Of a DNA stretch of 5,654 nt, positions 4,174 to 5,654 are shown piece after piece. The notes beneath the pieces are model-generated. The model was not told where the DNA came from and searched no databases. It saw only the letters and a program-made list of their open reading frames with translations. The position numbers and the translations under genes were made by a program. Numbering within the stretch: position 1 is the first letter of the stretch; each line of letters starts with the position of its first letter. Origin of the DNA: Gammaproteobacteria bacterium (lineage in GTDB: Bacteria; Pseudomonadota; Gammaproteobacteria; Steroidobacterales; GCA-2729495); assembly GCA_023150055.1 (NCBI GenBank), contig JAKLLP010000155.1, positions 1 through 5,654 on the forward strand. The letters run 5' to 3'.

Positions 4174-4275
4174 TCCATGAACCCCTCCAAGCATGAGCTC
4201 CGGGCACCGCCCGATATAGCAACCGTCTTCGTCGGACCACTCCACCAACTTCAAATACCGATCTGAAGCTTTCAT
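4174..4275 (-). pseudogene. hicB: HicB-family antitoxin, truncated after about 34 codons
   Basis: HicB antitoxins neutralise HicA mRNA interferase and repress their own operon. This remnant starts with MKASDRYLKLVEWSDEDGCY, followed by IGRCPELMLGGVHG. To my knowledge this is the usual N-terminus of a HicB subgroup (MKxSDRYLKLVEWSEEDxCYVGRCPGLMxGGVHG). Homology stops after GGVHG at 4174, and the next base belongs to the 26-bp repeat; the frame then runs through the repeat to a TAA at 4069-4071, giving a 68-codon chimera. The rest of the HicB domain and the C-terminal DNA-binding part are missing. I found no hicB-like continuation on the far side (3975-4050), so this is a deletion or a rearrangement at the repeat, not a simple insertion. 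The ATG overlaps the hicA stop (ATGA). Confidence 0.75.
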
Positions 4276-4430
4276 TCAGACACCTGCCGGAGCGCTTGCT
4301 TCACTGCTTTTTCCTGATATGGCCTCGCGTCGCTGCCGGATCTGCCACTGATGGTCATTCGGACACCCCTCGGGTGCTCGAGGTTTCGATGATTGCCCTT
4401 GCCGCCGTGATAGAGTCGATGTTCGTGCAT
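4272..4430 (-). pseudogene. hicA: HicA-family toxin remnant, N-terminal helix missing
   Basis: HicA toxins are small dsRBD-fold ribonucleases that cleave mRNA. From an in-frame ATG at 4430 the frame gives 52 residues. The first clearly HicA-like part is LYHGGKGNHRNLEHPRG, then VRMTISGRSGSDARPYQE and KAVKQALRQVSE. This matches the GGKGSHRNFxHP...VTISGxxGDDAxxYQEKAVKQAI pattern of one HicA subgroup as I remember it. The catalytic-type His survives in G-N-H-R, where GSHR is usual. The first helix (roughly 20 residues ahead of the Gly-Gly-Lys-Gly loop) is absent and no ribosome-binding site precedes the ATG, so the gene looks dead. The sequence where the N-terminus should be is the leader of the divergent GlsB-type gene. 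The ATGA overlap with hicB is preserved. Confidence 0.7.
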
Positions 4431-4462
4431 GCTCGTGACATCGGTCGCAAGGAGCGAGACCC

Positions 4463-4747
4463 ATGAACGACTCCGGCCTGGGAACGCTGCTGGGCGCGGG
4501 CCTGGCGATTCTGGTCATCTGGTTCGCATTGAGCGGGCTCGTCACGGGAGCGCTTGCCCGCTTCCTGCTGCCGGGGCCCGACCCGATGGGCTGGCTCGCG
4601 ACGATCGGCTACGGTATCGGCGGTGGCATCGTCGGCGGGTTCGTCTCACGACTGCTGGGGGTCCCCCAGGGTTTCAGCTTCGTCATGTCGGTGGCGGGTG
4701 CTGCGGCGCTGATCTGGTTCTTCCGCCGGCGCAAGACGAGTTCCTGA
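4463..4747 (+). CDS. GlsB/YeaQ/YmgE-family stress-associated membrane protein
   Basis: A 94-residue inner-membrane protein of the transglycosylase-associated family (PF04226), small hydrophobic proteins often induced under stress whose biochemical role is unknown. Three hydrophobic segments are visible: about 8-36, 43-63 and 70-87. The family motif is clear: LARFLLPGPDPMGWLATIGY followed by GIGGGIVGGF (31-60), with its glycine-rich second helix. The C-terminus is basic (FRRRKTSS). AAGGAG (4449-4454) lies 8 nt before the ATG. No good promoter is visible, but any promoter must lie in or across the remains of hicA. The DUF4126 gene follows 34 nt downstream on the same strand and may be co-transcribed. 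Confidence 0.88.
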   Translation: MNDSGLGTLLGAGLAILVIWFALSGLVTGALARFLLPGPDPMGWLATIGYGIGGGIVGGFVSRLLGVPQGFSFVMSVAGAAALIWFFRRRKTSS

Positions 4748-4781
4748 CGAGCGCGCACCGGCGGGCCGGCTACCGACACCC

Positions 4782-5372
4782 GTGGATCTCGTTGCACAGG
4801 TCGCGCTTGCCGGAGGCCTCGCCTGGGCGAGCGGCATCCGGCTCTATGCCGTCGTGTTCCTCGCCGGGTGGCTCGGTCGCCTCGGCTTTCTCGCGCTGCC
4901 CGAGCATCTCCTCGTCCTGCAGCATCCCGCCGTGCTCGGCGTCGCCGGCGTCATGGGGCTGGCCGAGTTCGTGGCCGACAAGGTGCCGGCGTTCGACAGT
5001 CTCTGGGACGGCGTGCACACCTTCATCCGCATCCCGGCCGGCGCGCTGCTCGCCGCAGCCGCCCTCGGCGGCATGGATCCGGTATGGGTCGCGGCGGCCG
5101 CCCTGATCGGCGGCACGATCGCCTCGACCGCCCACGCGACCAAGGCCGGCGGCCGTGCGCTCGTCAACACCTCGCCCGAGCCATTCTCCAACTGGACCGC
5201 TTCGTTCGCGGAGGACCTCGCGGTGCCGGTCGGTTTCTGGCTCGCGATCCAGTACCCGGTGCTGTTCCTCGGCCTGCTGGTGGCCTTCCTCGCGCTTGCG
5301 GCGTGGCTGCTGCCGAAGCTCTGGCGCGGCCTGCGTTCGCTGCTTGCCCGGCTGCGCAGCGTTTTCGCCTGA
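4782..5372 (+). CDS. DUF4126-family integral membrane protein
   Basis: A 196-residue, strongly hydrophobic protein matching the DUF4126 pattern. GIRLYAVVFLAGWLGRLGFL (18-37) is followed by a helix with AEFVADKVPAFDSLWDGVHT (61-80), then FIRIPAGALL. The signature TKAGGRALVNTSPEPFSN (120-137) precedes AEDLAVPVGFWLAI. About five to six membrane segments are likely (about 6-35, 47-66, 85-98, 101-118, 146-160 and 160-177). The function is unknown; the acidic and lysine residues in AEFVADK and the SPEP loop are its most conserved-looking parts. The start is GTG 4782, the only plausible initiator after the preceding gene, and it has no clear Shine-Dalgarno. That fits translational coupling to the GlsB-type gene. 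The C-terminus is basic and amphipathic (WRGLRSLLARLRSVF). Confidence 0.85.
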   Translation: MDLVAQVALAGGLAWASGIRLYAVVFLAGWLGRLGFLALPEHLLVLQHPAVLGVAGVMGLAEFVADKVPAFDSLWDGVHTFIRIPAGALLAAAALGGMDPVWVAAAALIGGTIASTAHATKAGGRALVNTSPEPFSNWTASFAEDLAVPVGFWLAIQYPVLFLGLLVAFLALAAWLLPKLWRGLRSLLARLRSVFA

Positions 5373-5484
5373 GATGCGGCAACCGGCAGGGTCGAGCCAG
5401 CCTTGCGACCGGCGCAGCCTGAGTGGAAACTCCGGTTTAATGCTCTCGTCCTCCACTCGTCGATTCCGCCTGGAAGGAGCTGCC
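5373..5484. other. Intergenic stretch with no convincing gene
   Basis: Only weak features are visible. GGTCG (5390-5394) can pair with CGACC (5406-5410), a poor terminator candidate for the DUF4126 gene with no T-run. TTTAAT (5436-5441) resembles a -10 box but no -35 lies at the correct distance. GGAAGGAG (5472-5479) is a strong ribosome-binding-site match and argues that something is translated just downstream. Confidence 0.3.
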
Positions 5485-5654
5485 GTGTTTTCATTACGTG
5501 CATTCCAAAGAACATCTGGTCATCGAGCCGGCCGGTCGCAGCAGCGGCTATCGCGAAGTCGCGGCGTGGCCCCCGGTCTCCTGCTCCCGGCAGGATCTGG
5601 CGTGTTGAATGCACGAGCTGAGATGCCGACGGCCGTGACCGCGCCGGTGGGTGC
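5485..5654 (+). CDS. Possible start of an unrecognised gene, running off the right edge
   Basis: GGAAGGAG (5472-5479) sits 5 nt before GTG 5485, and the frame MFSLRAFQRTSGHRAG... stays open to the window end. Against it, the first part is Arg/Ser-rich and its third codon positions are not GC-rich. A second frame, open from 5440 to a TGA at 5606-5608, has more coding-like composition and reads HYVHSKEHLVIEPAGRSSGY, then REVAAWP, but has no good start except GTG 5498. A third option is a gene that begins at ATG 5623 (MPTAVTAPVG), which is in the first frame and has GC-rich third positions. I recognise no family in any of them; a frameshifted remnant followed by a new gene is possible. Confidence 0.25.
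   Translation, partial: MFSLRAFQRTSGHRAGRSQQRLSRSRGVAPGLLLPAGSGVLNARAEMPTAVTAPVG

Noticed and set aside
4371..4396. Possible third copy of the GGTCGAGGTTTTCGAAGT repeat (GGGTGCTCGAGGTTTCGATG)
   Set aside because: It needs a gap and falls inside the hicA remnant, where it encodes the conserved HRNLEHP segment, so the likeness is better explained by chance.
4770..5614. Long minus-strand open frames over the DUF4126 gene
   Set aside because: Arg/Ala-rich antisense shadows with no recognisable domain, opposite a clear DUF4126 protein.

Overview
The window is GC-rich bacterial DNA. Its gene content points to a proteobacterium, most likely a gammaproteobacterium: an MsrB, a FrnE-like DsbA-family protein, a GlsB/YeaQ membrane protein, a DUF4126 protein, and intergenic repeats with GGGGACAGTGACC-type arms like those linked to REP-associated transposases. 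No rRNA, tRNA, CRISPR array or complete transposase gene is visible. The lineage call is an inference from these families, not from a marker gene.

Layout, left to right. The 5' end of a minus-strand msrB (1-138) runs off the left edge. It is divergent from a four-helix membrane protein of unknown function (192-761). That gene converges with, and overlaps by 7 nt, a minus-strand DsbA/FrnE-family oxidoreductase (755-1417). Next comes a plus-strand two-gene cassette: a small winged-helix regulator (1604-1933) coupled by a TGATG overlap to a nucleotidyltransferase-fold protein (1933-2475). The cassette is bracketed by two imperfect 47-nt direct repeats, each followed by a hairpin. A minus-strand Crp/Fnr-family regulator follows (2587-3282), divergent from a small exported protein (3582-3974). 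The gap between them holds two Crp-type dyads (TGTCG-N6-TGACA and TGTCA-N6-TGACA) and a long inverted repeat.

The stretch 3975-4462 holds no intact gene but is not empty. It contains a 22-pair hairpin just after the exported-protein gene, a REP-like element with a perfect 26-bp tandem duplication, and directly abutting that element the remains of a minus-strand hicA-hicB toxin-antitoxin locus. hicB is cut after about 34 codons exactly at the repeat edge. hicA lacks its N-terminal helix but keeps the ATGA overlap with hicB. A GlsB/YeaQ membrane protein (4463-4747) and a DUF4126 membrane protein (4782-5372) then run on the plus strand, possibly as one transcript. The last 280 bases hold only weak coding hints.

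How the parts may work together. The Crp/Fnr protein probably controls itself and the divergent exported protein through the two dyads. The winged-helix/nucleotidyltransferase pair looks like a self-contained mobile-type module, possibly toxin-antitoxin-like, and is the best candidate here for an under-described system. MsrB and the DsbA-family protein share a thiol/redox theme, but nothing in the sequence shows they are co-regulated.
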